Assembly (NCBI GenBank): GCA_902373525.1
Contig: CABKMN010000003.1
Coordinates: 67,516 to 131,515 of the forward strand
DNA length: 64,000 bases
Origin: an uncultured Bilophila sp.
GTDB lineage: Bacteria > Desulfobacterota > Desulfovibrionia > Desulfovibrionales > Desulfovibrionaceae
Direction: 5' to 3'
Shown here in pieces: positions 17,298-26,744 of the stretch. Position 1 is the first letter of the stretch. Every line of letters begins with the position of its first letter. The position numbers were made by a program, and so were the translations under genes. The notes beneath the pieces are model-generated. The model was not told where the DNA came from. It searched no databases and was given only the letters and a program-made list of their open reading frames with translations.

Positions 17298-18257
17298 ATG
17301 TACAAAGATAGATACGCTCTTCCGAGACGTGCCGGAAGCCTTCCCGCCGTTCCGGCTGGAGCACGCCGCGCGGGCGTTTCCGGGCGTCGTTTTCGTCTTG
17401 TCGTCATGTTGTTTTTGTTCGTCGGGACGCTGCTGACCGGGAAGGGGTTTGCGGCGACGGCTCCCGGCTCGAACGATGGAGGGATGCGAATGGACAGGTC
17501 CGTTTTGGCTGAGCAGACGTTGTTGAAGCTCTTTGGAACCACGCGCACGCCGCTGGCGGAGACCGACCCCGATTTCGCCGCCATGCGGGATCGTCTGATC
17601 CACGGCGAAATCGCGGGGCAGGGCACGCTGGACGACAGGCAGAGGGAACTGATCACGCTGGTCGTCCTGACGGCCGGACAGACGCTGGACGGGTTCAAGG
17701 CCCACGTCGGCGCGGCGTTGCAGGTCGGGGCGACGCCCGTGGAGATCAAGGAGGCGCTGTATCAGTGCGCGCCGTACATCGGGTTTCCCAAGACCGAAGC
17801 CGCACTGCGTCTGGCCAATGAGACCTTTGCGGAAAAGCGCGTCGCGCTCCCCGTGGAGAGCCGGAGCACGGTCACCGAGGCTACCCGCTACGCCGACGGC
17901 CTCAAGGTGCAGAAGGGCATTTTCGGGGACGCCATCGACACGATGCACCGGAACACCCCGGCCAACCAGAAGGCCATCATGCGGGACATGCTCACCGCGT
18001 TCTGCTTCGGCGACATCTACACGCGGAAGGGGCTCGATCTCAAGAACCGCGAGCTGCTGACCTTTTCGATCATCAGCGCGTTGGGCGGCTGCGAGAGTCA
18101 GGTGAAGGCGCATGTGCAGGGGAACGTCAACGTGGGCAACAGCAAGCGGAATCTGATCGACGCGCTGGCCCAGAGCCTTCCCTATATCGGCTTCCCCCGG
18201 ACCTTGAACGCGTTGGCCTGCGTCAACGCCGTGATCCCGGAAGAGAGCCGGAAGTAG
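17298..18257 (+). CDS. Exported carboxymuconolactone-decarboxylase (CMD/AhpD-like) family protein
   Basis: The 319-residue protein has a hydrophobic export segment (LVVMLFLFVGTLLTGKGFA) after a basic N-terminus, and then two CMD-type helical domains with matching cores, FKAHVGAALQVGATP...PYIGFPKTEAAL and VKAHVQGNVNVGNS...PYIGFPRTLNAL. The family includes gamma-carboxymuconolactone decarboxylases and AhpD-like peroxidase partners. The first domain lacks a CxxC pair and the second has a single GGC cysteine, so a thiol peroxidase role is doubtful. ATG 17298 has GAGGAG upstream. It precedes two DUF362 genes in the same direction, probably one operon. Function not assigned. Confidence 0.8.
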   Translation: MYKDRYALPRRAGSLPAVPAGARRAGVSGRRFRLVVMLFLFVGTLLTGKGFAATAPGSNDGGMRMDRSVLAEQTLLKLFGTTRTPLAETDPDFAAMRDRLIHGEIAGQGTLDDRQRELITLVVLTAGQTLDGFKAHVGAALQVGATPVEIKEALYQCAPYIGFPKTEAALRLANETFAEKRVALPVESRSTVTEATRYADGLKVQKGIFGDAIDTMHRNTPANQKAIMRDMLTAFCFGDIYTRKGLDLKNRELLTFSIISALGGCESQVKAHVQGNVNVGNSKRNLIDALAQSLPYIGFPRTLNALACVNAVIPEESRK

Positions 18258-18331
18258 TTTCGGAGAACGCCGCCGTCCCCAGTCGGGAACACGGGCGTTC
18301 GGCACGGACCCAATCATCAAGGAGCAAACGT

Positions 18332-19294
18332 ATGGCCGGATCGTTTTCCCGCCGGAGTTTTTTGAAGGGCGGAGCCATCACCGTCGGCGCGCTCGCCGCG
18401 GGCGTCCTGCCGGTGTCCGCCGTAGCCGCGCCTCAGGAAAGGGCGAAGGTGTTTTTTACCCGCGACATCAGCGTTGAGGGGCTGTTGAAGGTCTACGCGC
18501 GCGTCAATCAGGACATGACCGGCAGAATCGCCATCAAGCTGCACACCGGCGAACCCCACGGGCCGAACATCCTGCCCCGCGACATGGTCAGGGCGTTTCA
18601 GGCGACCATCCCGGACAGTTCCATTGTGGAGTGCAACGTGCTGTATCCCAGCCCGCGGCGGACCACGGAAGGGCACCGGGAGACGCTGAAGACGAACGGC
18701 TGGACCTTCTGCCCCGTGGACATCATGGACGAGGAGGGCGACGTCAGCCTGCCCATCCCCGGCGGCAGGTGGCTCAAGGAAGTCGCCGTGGGCAAGCACA
18801 TCCTCAATTACGACTCCATGCTGGTGCTGACCCACTTCAAGGGCCACGTTATGGGCGGGTTCGGCGGTTCGCTCAAGAACATCGCCATCGGCTGCGCGTC
18901 CGGCAAGGTCGGCAAGGCCCAGCTTCACAGCGACGGCAAGGAACTCTGGGCGGGCGGGCCGCTGTTCATGGAACGCATGGTCGAGGGCGGCAAGGCCGTC
19001 ACCACCCACTTTGGCAGACGCATCACCTACATCAACGTGCTCAGGAACATGTCGGTGAGCTGCGACTGCGAAGGCGTCAACGCGCTGCCGCCCACCGCGC
19101 CCGATGTGGGCATTCTGGCCTCGACCGACATCCTCGCCGTGGATCAGGCTTCGGTGGACATGGTGTACGCCCTGCCCGAAGCCCAGCGGCACGATCTCGT
19201 GGAGCGCATCGAGTCCCGCAGCGGCCTGCGTCAGCTTGAATACATGAAGATTCAGGGCATGGGCAACGACCGATACGACCTGATCACCCTCTAA
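18332..19294 (+). CDS. Tat-exported DUF362 protein
   Basis: The 320-residue protein starts with a twin-arginine signal (SRRSFLKGGAITVGALAAGV) and then consists of one DUF362 domain, with the conserved HFKGHVMGGFGGSLKNIAIG core and the DVGILASTDILAVDQASVD segment. The family is uncharacterised; many members carry ferredoxin domains, but this one has none. It shares its architecture with the next gene, from which it probably arose by duplication, yet it is directed to the periplasm. ATG follows AAGGAGCAAACG. It lies 74 nt after the CMD gene and 16 nt before its paralog. Confidence 0.85.
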   Translation: MAGSFSRRSFLKGGAITVGALAAGVLPVSAVAAPQERAKVFFTRDISVEGLLKVYARVNQDMTGRIAIKLHTGEPHGPNILPRDMVRAFQATIPDSSIVECNVLYPSPRRTTEGHRETLKTNGWTFCPVDIMDEEGDVSLPIPGGRWLKEVAVGKHILNYDSMLVLTHFKGHVMGGFGGSLKNIAIGCASGKVGKAQLHSDGKELWAGGPLFMERMVEGGKAVTTHFGRRITYINVLRNMSVSCDCEGVNALPPTAPDVGILASTDILAVDQASVDMVYALPEAQRHDLVERIESRSGLRQLEYMKIQGMGNDRYDLITL

Positions 19295-19310
19295 CCTTCA
19301 AGGAGGAACC

Positions 19311-20444
19311 ATGTCCGTTCCCGTATATCTGGCCGGACTGGCCGTAAAGAACCCTTCGGATCACCGCCTCGCCAAGATCAAGCGGCTGTGCGACGCGGTC
19401 GGCCTTGCGGACAAGGTCAGGCCGCTCGGCAAGGGCGGCGAGGACGAAGTGGTCGCCATCAAGCTGCATTTCGGCGAGTCGGGCAACGACACCTATCTGC
19501 ACCCGACTTTCGCGCGTCAGGTCGTGGACTGCGTGAAGGCGGCGGGAGCCCGCCCGTTCCTCGCGGACACCTGCACGCTGTACAAGTCCACCCGTCACAA
19601 CGCCGTGGACCATCTGGAGACGGCCTACCGGCACGGCTTTACGCCCTATGTGGTGGACGCGCCCGTGATCATCGCGGACGGCGTGACCAGCCGGTGCTAT
19701 GAGGAGGTGCGCGTCAACCTGAAGCACTTCGCCACGGTCAAGATCGCGCAGGCGTTCCGTTCCGCGAATGCGATGGTCGTGCTGTCTCATTTCAAGGGGC
19801 ACGCCTTCGGCGGCTTCGGCGGCGCGATCAAGAACCTTGCGATGGGGTGCGCGCCGCAGGCGGGCAAGATCGATCAGCACGGCCGCAACGTCGTGATCTC
19901 CCCGAACTGCATCGGCTGCGGCCAGTGCGTGAAGTCCTGCCCGCAGGAGGCGCTGCGGCTGGAGAAGGCCGAGAAGGGCCGCCGCGCCGTCATCGACGTG
20001 TCGCGCTGCATCGGTTGCTACGAATGCGTATCCGTGTGCAGGCAAGGGGCCATCGGCGTGGACTTCCCCAACGAATACGCCGAATTCGCCGAGCGGATGG
20101 CGGAATACGCCTACGGCGCGGTGCAGGGCAAGGAAGGCCGCATCTGTTACCTGAACTTCCTGATGAACGTTACCCCGCAGTGCGACTGCGCCGGGTGGTC
20201 CGAACCGGCCATCGTGCCGGACATCGGCATCCTTGCCTCCACCGATCCCGTCGCACTGGACACGGCCTGTTTCGATCTGGTGAAGAGCGCTCCGAGCCTC
20301 GTGCATCTGGGCGAACACGAGCCGCATTCCTGCGGATACGACAAGTTCGCCGCGCTGCATCCGAACACGCGCGGCTGGCATCAGGTGGAATACGCCGAAT
20401 CCATCGGCATGGGTTCGCGCGACTATACGTTGGAAATCATTTGA
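19311..20444 (+). CDS. DUF362 protein with 2x4Fe-4S ferredoxin domain
   Basis: The 377-residue protein has no export signal. A DUF362 domain (HFKGHAFGGFGGAIKNLAMG core) is interrupted or followed by an 8-Fe ferredoxin module: C200-C203-C206-C210 and C233-C236-C239-C243 (CIGCGQCVKSCP and CIGCYECVSVCR). After this the DUF362 fold resumes with PDIGILASTDPVALDTA. This suggests electron transfer coupled to an unknown reaction. It is the cytosolic partner or paralog of the preceding Tat-exported protein. AAGGAGGAACC gives a very strong ribosome binding site. Function unknown beyond a probable iron-sulfur redox role. Confidence 0.87.
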   Translation: MSVPVYLAGLAVKNPSDHRLAKIKRLCDAVGLADKVRPLGKGGEDEVVAIKLHFGESGNDTYLHPTFARQVVDCVKAAGARPFLADTCTLYKSTRHNAVDHLETAYRHGFTPYVVDAPVIIADGVTSRCYEEVRVNLKHFATVKIAQAFRSANAMVVLSHFKGHAFGGFGGAIKNLAMGCAPQAGKIDQHGRNVVISPNCIGCGQCVKSCPQEALRLEKAEKGRRAVIDVSRCIGCYECVSVCRQGAIGVDFPNEYAEFAERMAEYAYGAVQGKEGRICYLNFLMNVTPQCDCAGWSEPAIVPDIGILASTDPVALDTACFDLVKSAPSLVHLGEHEPHSCGYDKFAALHPNTRGWHQVEYAESIGMGSRDYTLEII

Positions 20445-20625
20445 AGTGAGGCGGGGAGCGGTCGTCCGTTCCCCGCGTCGGCAGCCGCGCCGTATCCGGG
20501 AGGGGACGGCCTGCGGCGGGTGGGCCGCGGCGGGAAACGTCGGGACCGGGTGTGGACGCCGCCCACGGGTTCCGGTATCGCTTGGCCAAGGCTCGGAAAC
20601 GGATGAACGCCCGCGTGAGGACAGC

Positions 20626-21744
20626 ATGAAAAGGTGGTTGCGTATGGTGATTTGGATGGTGGCCGTCCTGTGCGGCCTGATCGCCGGGGGGTACTGGCTG
20701 TTGCAGGATCGCTTCGGCGACCTGCCGGAAGGTTCCCGCCGAGCGGTCCTCGCACGGTCGGCCCAGTACGCGGACGGCGCGTTCCGCAATCCCGAACCCA
20801 TCCCGCCCGTGAAAAGCCGGGGCGGCTTCATAGGGGCGCAACTGCGGTACGTCTTTTCGTCGCGGGAAGGGGTGACGCCGCCGGGCCCGGTGCCTACGGT
20901 CAAAACCGACCTGCGGGCGCTGGACCCCGCCGAGGACGTGGTGATCTGGCTCGGCCATTCCTCCTTTTTCGTGCAGTTCGCAGGCAGGCGCATCCTGATC
21001 GATCCGGTGTTCAGCGCCTACGCCTCGCCGTTTCCTCTCGCCAACCGGGCGTTCGAGGGAACCAACCTCTATACGCCCGCCGACATGCCGGACATCGATT
21101 TCCTGCTCATCACCCACGATCACTGGGATCATCTGGATTACGACACCGTGACCGCGCTCAGGTCCAAGGTCGGAAAGGTCGTCTGCCCTCTCGGCGTGGG
21201 GGCGTATTTCGCGGGCTGGGGCTATGCCGATGCGGACATTCGCGAGGGCGACTGGTTCTCGGTCACGGAGTCGGAGGACGGTTTCGCCATCCATGTGCTG
21301 CCCGCCCGCCACTATTCGGGCCGGGGGATGATCCGCAATAAGACGTTCTGGGCCGGGTTCGCCCTGACCACGCCGGAGCGGCGGCTCTTCTTCAGCGGCG
21401 ACAGCGGCTACGGGAAGCATTTTGCGGAAATAGGAAAGCGTTTCGACGGGTTCGACCTCGTCGTCCTCGACTGCGGGCAATACGACGAGAGCTGGCGGTA
21501 CGTACACATGACGCCCGAGGACGCGGCGAAGGCGGCTGAGGACCTGCGCGCCCGCGCGCTGCTCCCGGCCCATACGGGCAGGTTCGCCATCGCCTACCAC
21601 GCGTGGGACGATCCGTTCAGACGGATTGCGGCGGTCAGCCGGAACAGGTCGTACCGGCTCCTGACGCCCAGAATCGGCGAACCGGTCGGAGTGTCCCCCG
21701 AAGCGGAACGGGTCTTCCCCCGCTGGTGGGAGGACGTCCGCTGA
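20626..21744 (+). CDS. Membrane-anchored metallo-beta-lactamase-fold hydrolase (UlaG/RomA-like)
   Basis: The 372-residue protein has one N-terminal membrane anchor (MVIWMVAVLCGLIAGGYW) followed by a metallo-beta-lactamase fold: GHSSFFVQFAGRRILIDPVFS, metal ligands H164-D-H-W-D-H169, FFSGDSGYG, and LLPAHTGRF near the C-terminus. The arrangement resembles the NAPE-PLD/UlaG branch, so a phosphodiester or lactone substrate is possible; the actual substrate is unknown. ATG 20626 is chosen for GAGG upstream and the immediate membrane span; upstream sequence is Arg/Gly-rich and non-coding in character. It lies 181 nt after the DUF362 pair on the same strand. Confidence 0.87.
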   Translation: MKRWLRMVIWMVAVLCGLIAGGYWLLQDRFGDLPEGSRRAVLARSAQYADGAFRNPEPIPPVKSRGGFIGAQLRYVFSSREGVTPPGPVPTVKTDLRALDPAEDVVIWLGHSSFFVQFAGRRILIDPVFSAYASPFPLANRAFEGTNLYTPADMPDIDFLLITHDHWDHLDYDTVTALRSKVGKVVCPLGVGAYFAGWGYADADIREGDWFSVTESEDGFAIHVLPARHYSGRGMIRNKTFWAGFALTTPERRLFFSGDSGYGKHFAEIGKRFDGFDLVVLDCGQYDESWRYVHMTPEDAAKAAEDLRARALLPAHTGRFAIAYHAWDDPFRRIAAVSRNRSYRLLTPRIGEPVGVSPEAERVFPRWWEDVR

Positions 21745-22049
21745 TCCGCGCCGTGGCCTCGGACGAGCCTCTCCCCATCCCGACAGTCCCGTTTCCCCGC
21801 AACCCGGCGGATGGAAACGAAACCACGGTCCGACCGCCTTTTCCTCACGGGCCTCGCGCCGTCTTCCTGAAAGGCAGCGTTCCCGCTCGTGATTGATGGA
21901 ATATCCTGCGCTGTTGAGTGGTACGGAAAATATTGGGCGCAGGTCCGCCTTCATGCGCCGGGCATCACCGGAACACGTCCGGCGGCGGATTCCCGGCCTT
22001 TGGCGCGTCAGGGGTTTTCTCGGACACGGCCTTCGGAAAAGTTCCTCCG
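21745..22049. other. Intergenic gap between convergent genes
   Basis: About 305 nt between the convergent hydrolase and hybrid-kinase genes. No gene, and no hairpin with a T run, is obvious. Confidence 0.45.
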
Positions 22050-25000
22050 TCAGGCCCCGGTCGTTTGGGGGAGGAAACGAAGGATGGTCTGGATGAGCTT
22101 TTCGATGTCCACGGGCTTGGCGATATGAGCGTTCATGCCCGCGTCCAGAGCGTGGCGCACGTCTTCGGAAAAGGCGTCCGCCGTCATGGCGACGATTGGG
22201 ATGGACGCGGCGTCCGGCCTTGAGTGGGCGCGGATGGCGCGGGTGGCGTCGTAGCCGTTCATCACGGGCATCTGGATGTCCATGAGGATGACGTCGAACG
22301 TGTTCCGGGGGCTGGAGACGAAGCGCGATACGGCCTCTTCGCCGTTTTCCGCCGTTGCCACTTCCGCACCGGCGAAGGTCAGGAACTCCTTGGCGATTTC
22401 CTGATTGAGCGCGTTGTCTTCAACAAGCAGGATGCGCTTGCCCCGCAGCGGCGTCCGGGATACGGCGTCCTCCCGCCGGGGCTGCGCCTGTTCGCGGGAC
22501 ACCAGCTTCTTGAACAGGTAGGTCAGCTTGGACCGGAACAACGGCTTGGAGATGAAGTCGTTGATTCCGACGCCCTGCGCCTCCTCTTCCACCTCCGACC
22601 AGTCGTAGGCGGAAAGGATGATGATGGGCACCTCGTCGCCCACCCGCCTGCGGATGGCCCGCGCCGTTTCCACGCCGTCGAGTCCCGGCATCTTCCAGTC
22701 GAGGATCACGGCGAAGTAGTCGCGCTGCTCCCGATGGGCGAGGGCCGTCTTCTCCACCGCCTCCCTGCCGGACAGAACCCCCTCGGCGTTCATGCCCAGC
22801 CCGGACAACAGGGCGCAGGTCGTTTCGCAGTCGTCCCGGTCGTCGTCCGCGACCAGCACGGGCAGGCTGGCGAGTTCCTTTACGGGAACGTCCCGGCACT
22901 CCTGAATCTTGAACATCAGCTCCACGGTGAAGCGGGACCCCTTTCCCCATTCGCTCTCGACGCCGATTTCGCCGTTCATCATCCGCACGATGTTCCGGGT
23001 GATGGCCATGCCGAGGCCCGTTCCGTGGATGCAGCTGATGCGCGAGTCGTCGGCCCTGGTGAACGGTTCGAAGATGCGCTCCAGAAACGCCTTCGACATG
23101 CCGATGCCGGAATCCTCGAAGACGAACCGGTAGCGCCCGTACAGGTGCGCCCGGCAGGGCAGTTCGGTGATGGACAGGGTGATGCCCCCGCCTTCCGGCG
23201 TGTACTTGGAGGCGTTGGACAGGATGTTCGTGAAGACCTGCTGGAGCCGGAGCATGTCCCCGACGATGGCCTCGTGCCGGATGTCCCGGATGTGCACGCA
23301 GACCCGCTGTCGTTTCGCCTCGAACATGGGGCGCAGCATGGAGAAGATGCTTTCCACGAACTCCGGCAGGCCGAATTCGCTGAGATCGAGGTTCAGTTTG
23401 CCGCTTTCCAGCTTGCTCATGTCGAGGACTTCGTTGATGAGCCCGAGCAGGTGCTTGCTGGAAAGGGTGATCTTGGCGAGATAGTCCAGAATCCGGTCCC
23501 GGTTGTCGATGTAGGTGCCCGCCAGCGCGGTCATCCCGATGATCGCGTTCATGGGCGTGCGGATGTCGTGGGACATGCGGGAGAGGAAGTCGCTCTTGGC
23601 GGCGTTGGCGCTTTCCGCCTGTTTGAGGGCGTCTTCCAGCAGGCGCTTGGTTTCGAGTTCCTGCCGGATATCCCCGTCGATGTTTCGGATGGCGAGGATC
23701 ACCTGACGGGAAACCCCGTCCTGCGACTCGCCGGGGACGAGCCGCGCCTGCATCCATTCGTAACGCTCGTCCAGATGTTTGCGGAAGATGCGCTGGGATT
23801 CGCCGCGGCCTTCGTCCAGCGCGCTCCGGAGCGAGTCGAGCGAAAGGAAGGCGCGCATGGCTTCCCGGTCCTCGGGATGCACGAAGCTCTCCACGTACCG
23901 GAGGCTGAAGTCGCCGTATTTCGTGTCCGGCGAGACGGGGACGACCTCGCTCACGGCGTCGTCGGCGCGCAGCACGTCGTAGGCGTCCCTGTCCGGATCG
24001 ACGGCGTAGAGGGCCCAGTATTCGCTGCCGAGCGCCTGAATGATGTCCATCTGGCGGTGCCGGGAGGAGGCGTCCATCTGGGCGATGATGGCGACGTCCT
24101 CACCGAGGGTCTTGTCCAGAAAGACCACGTTGGACACCCAGCACAGCTTCCCGTCCATTTCCCGGCGGAAATCCTCCTCGAAGGAGGAGACGCCGAGCCG
24201 TTTTTGGAGCCGCATGTTGTCCATGGAAAGGCTCTTGCGGAGCCGCTTGCGGTCGTCCGGGTGGTAATACCGGGAAAGCGTCTCGACCCAGAGGGCCAGC
24301 TCCGTCTCCTCGCCGTCCTGAAACGCCGAAACGCCCACGGGCCTGCGGATGGACCGGATTTTCCCCGTATCGAGGTCCAGCCGGTGGACGCCGAAGAACA
24401 GGTTGTTCAGGGAGGACAGGATTTCCTGATTCCGCATGGAGAGCTCGGAACGCTCGGCTTCGGCCCTTTTCTGGGCCGTGATGTCTTCCAACAGACCCAC
24501 GGTGACGAGGGGATTGCCGTTGGAATCGCGATCCACGGTGGACATGGTCGCCCGGCACCAGCTTCCGCCCTCGCGGTCACGGAATTCGCAGGAGGAGGAA
24601 CGTTCCCCCGCGCCGATGCGTTCGAACATCGAGCGGAAGGCCGCCCGGTCCTCCGTGAAGACGTGCTCGGCGGCAAGCGTGTCCGGCATGTTCTCGTAGC
24701 GCGGCCTGTAGCCGTATTTCGCGCAGGTCCGTTCCGGGTTGAGGACCAGCCGGTCGGCGGGGTAGTGGATGAATTCGCAGATGCCGGTGTTGCCGAGCGC
24801 CATTCGCAGAAGCTCGCTGGACGCCCGGTTCTCGCGCCTGAGCTCCTGATTCCGCAGTTCGGCCTTTTTCCGGGCGTCGATATCCATGAAGACGCTCTGG
24901 ACGATGCGCTCGTTGTCCTCGTCGAGCAGGAGTTCCGCCGTTCCGAGAATCCAGCAGGACGTCCCGTCCTCGCGGGCGAGGCGGTATTCGAACGACGCCT

Positions 25001-26108
25001 TCTCCCCCGGATGGCGCAGCGTTGCGGCTTCGGCAAGGGTCCTCTGCACGTCTTCGGGCGCGATCAGGTCGGCGAGGTTCCAACGGTCGCGCTCCCAGAA
25101 GGTGTCGGGCGTGTACCCGAAAATGCGGATGGCCTCGCGGTTGGCGTTTTTGAACGTGAGGCTCAGGTCGGGATTCAGCCGGTACTGCACGATGCCGCAC
25201 ACGACCGACTGGAACAGGGCGTCGTATCGGGCGCGCTGCCGTTCGGCCTCGCGCAGTTCGGCTTCCCTGCGGTGTTCGGCGGTGACGTCCTTGAAGATGC
25301 CGATGGCCCGGACGGGCTTTTCGGAACCGTTGGGCACGGCGATGAACTGGAGTTCGCAGATGCGGGCAACGCCGTTCGGGGGCGTGAGCGTGACGGTGCC
25401 CCGGGCGAAGGATTCGCCCGAGAGCATGGCCTCGTGGAGGCGGACGTACTCCGCTTCGGACTCCTCGGCGACGGCCCCCGTTCCCACGATGCCGTAGGGG
25501 ACGTTTTCCTGAACGGAACCGATTCCGAACCGGTCCGCGATGTCCTGATCCACGATGACGCGGCGGGTGGCCAGATCATACTGGACAATGAGGTCGTTGG
25601 AATGGGCGGCGGCGATGCGGAACTGTTCCTCGCGGGATTTCAGTTCGCGTTCCGACTCGATTTCCCGGGTGATGTCCCGGACGGTGCTGATGCAGATCGG
25701 CAGGCCGTTCTCGCAGAGCGTCTTCTTGCCGATGTCGTTGACCCAGATGTACGCTCCGTCCTTCTTGCGCATCCGGTACCGGATTTCGTATTCCCGGTCC
25801 TGCGAAAAGGCCGTCGCCACGGCGCGGCTTACGGCCTCGCGGTCGTCGGGGTGTATGCCGTTGATGATCAGCCCGTCGATGTCCTTTACGAACTCGTCAT
25901 AGGTGAAGCCCAGATGGGAAAGCATGAAGTCGTTGATGCAGTAGAGCGGAAAGCCTTCTTCCAGATACCCGCCCATGATGCCGCCGGGGATATTGCGGTT
26001 GAGCAGTTCCAGCAGGCTGCGGTTGGCGTCGCTGGAAAGGGTGTTTTGTTCGAAGGTCAGCAGGCGGGTATTTTCTGACACGGCGGCAACTCTCTCGTAG
26101 AAGGACAC
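22050..26108 (-). CDS. Multi-PAS hybrid sensor histidine kinase with two receiver domains
   Basis: The 1352-residue protein has no membrane segment or signal peptide, so it senses from the cytoplasm. Roughly six PAS/PAC units fill residues 30-820 (for example GFTYDEFVKDIDGLIINGIHPDD in the first). The HisKA helix follows with phospho-acceptor H847 (SHDIRTPMNA), then HATPase_c with DSGIG and GTGLGMAI, receiver 1 with D1137 (LDWKMPG) and receiver 2 with D1277 (MDIQMPVMNG). No Hpt domain is present, so a separate phosphotransfer partner is required. PAS1 resembles the first PAS of the neighbouring GGDEF protein (GGYLEEGFPLY in both). Output unknown. Confidence 0.92.
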   Translation of the reverse strand: MSFYERVAAVSENTRLLTFEQNTLSSDANRSLLELLNRNIPGGIMGGYLEEGFPLYCINDFMLSHLGFTYDEFVKDIDGLIINGIHPDDREAVSRAVATAFSQDREYEIRYRMRKKDGAYIWVNDIGKKTLCENGLPICISTVRDITREIESERELKSREEQFRIAAAHSNDLIVQYDLATRRVIVDQDIADRFGIGSVQENVPYGIVGTGAVAEESEAEYVRLHEAMLSGESFARGTVTLTPPNGVARICELQFIAVPNGSEKPVRAIGIFKDVTAEHRREAELREAERQRARYDALFQSVVCGIVQYRLNPDLSLTFKNANREAIRIFGYTPDTFWERDRWNLADLIAPEDVQRTLAEAATLRHPGEKASFEYRLAREDGTSCWILGTAELLLDEDNERIVQSVFMDIDARKKAELRNQELRRENRASSELLRMALGNTGICEFIHYPADRLVLNPERTCAKYGYRPRYENMPDTLAAEHVFTEDRAAFRSMFERIGAGERSSSCEFRDREGGSWCRATMSTVDRDSNGNPLVTVGLLEDITAQKRAEAERSELSMRNQEILSSLNNLFFGVHRLDLDTGKIRSIRRPVGVSAFQDGEETELALWVETLSRYYHPDDRKRLRKSLSMDNMRLQKRLGVSSFEEDFRREMDGKLCWVSNVVFLDKTLGEDVAIIAQMDASSRHRQMDIIQALGSEYWALYAVDPDRDAYDVLRADDAVSEVVPVSPDTKYGDFSLRYVESFVHPEDREAMRAFLSLDSLRSALDEGRGESQRIFRKHLDERYEWMQARLVPGESQDGVSRQVILAIRNIDGDIRQELETKRLLEDALKQAESANAAKSDFLSRMSHDIRTPMNAIIGMTALAGTYIDNRDRILDYLAKITLSSKHLLGLINEVLDMSKLESGKLNLDLSEFGLPEFVESIFSMLRPMFEAKRQRVCVHIRDIRHEAIVGDMLRLQQVFTNILSNASKYTPEGGGITLSITELPCRAHLYGRYRFVFEDSGIGMSKAFLERIFEPFTRADDSRISCIHGTGLGMAITRNIVRMMNGEIGVESEWGKGSRFTVELMFKIQECRDVPVKELASLPVLVADDDRDDCETTCALLSGLGMNAEGVLSGREAVEKTALAHREQRDYFAVILDWKMPGLDGVETARAIRRRVGDEVPIIILSAYDWSEVEEEAQGVGINDFISKPLFRSKLTYLFKKLVSREQAQPRREDAVSRTPLRGKRILLVEDNALNQEIAKEFLTFAGAEVATAENGEEAVSRFVSSPRNTFDVILMDIQMPVMNGYDATRAIRAHSRPDAASIPIVAMTADAFSEDVRHALDAGMNAHIAKPVDIEKLIQTILRFLPQTTGA

Positions 26109-26328
26109 GAGCCTCGCATGTCCGGGGAAACGTATTGCGGCGGCATGAGGCGCTCGGAAAAAGGATCATACGTCCCGCGGGCGATATTGTGAAGTCTTTG
26201 CAGAAAGAAAAGGAAAAAGAGGGGGCCGACCCCGGAAGGCGAACCGGTCGCCGTTCCCACGGAAACCGGGCGTCGGGGCGGAACGGACGCCGCTCCGGGG
26301 TTCGGGTTCGCCGCTCCGGCGGGACCGC

Positions 26329-26417
26329 ATCCCGGCCACACCGGCATGGAACCGCGTTTGCAGCCGTGCGTGTCTTTGGAGCCCTTGAAATCCCGGCCAC
26401 ACCGATATGGAACCGCG
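26329..26417. repeat. Direct-repeat doublet B, 61-nt period
   Basis: Copies at 26329-26356 and 26390-26417 are 28 nt long and differ at two positions (core CCGGCCACACCGGCATGGAA versus CCGGCCACACCGATATGGAA). The 33 nt between them are unrelated. Confidence 0.8.
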
Positions 26418-26603
26418 GACGACAAACGGGGAACGTGTTCCCGGCTCGCCTCCATGCCCATCGGTGCGGGACGGGCGTTGTGCGGTCGTTCCGGCCTGCG
26501 GGGGCGGGAACCGCTTGGGTGCGCCGATACCGTCTTCGGGCTCCACGGGCGGGAATTTCGGCGGGAAGGTTCCCCCGCCGTGAGTCCTCCGTGCGGCGGG
26601 CGT

Positions 26604-26686
26604 TCTCCGGGCGGGACGGCGCGAACCACCCGAAGGGGGAAGCATGGCGATGTCGCTCAGTGCTCTCCGGGCGGGACGGCGCGAAC
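26604..26686. repeat. Direct-repeat doublet C, 60-nt period
   Basis: An exact 23-nt sequence beginning TCTCCGGGCGGGACGG occurs at 26604-26626 and 26664-26686. The core is related to doublets A and B. Confidence 0.8.
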
Positions 26687-26744
26687 GGCGCGCCAACGTC
26701 CTTCTCGGGAAGCGGAGCCGTCCTCCGCGTTCGGACCCGTTCGG

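Larger units (their letters stand above)
26109..26744. other. Repeat-bearing intergenic region between two signalling genes
   Basis: About 636 nt that contain no convincing gene and two pairs of direct repeats (26329-26417 and 26604-26686). It should include the promoter of the hybrid kinase gene. Confidence 0.55.

Noticed and set aside
16948..17436. Plus-strand gene spanning repeat doublet A
   Set aside because: Overlaps the start of the CMD gene in another frame, has no ribosome binding site, and a Gly/Arg-rich translation without domains.
22224..26078. Long plus-strand frame opposite the hybrid kinase
   Set aside because: Antisense shadow; composition is low complexity (Gly, Val, Asp, His, Arg) and no ribosome binding site or family match is visible.
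26329..26417. CRISPR array from the 28-nt repeat with 33-nt spacer
   Set aside because: Only two imperfect copies, no further repeats at the expected spacing, and no cas genes in the window.
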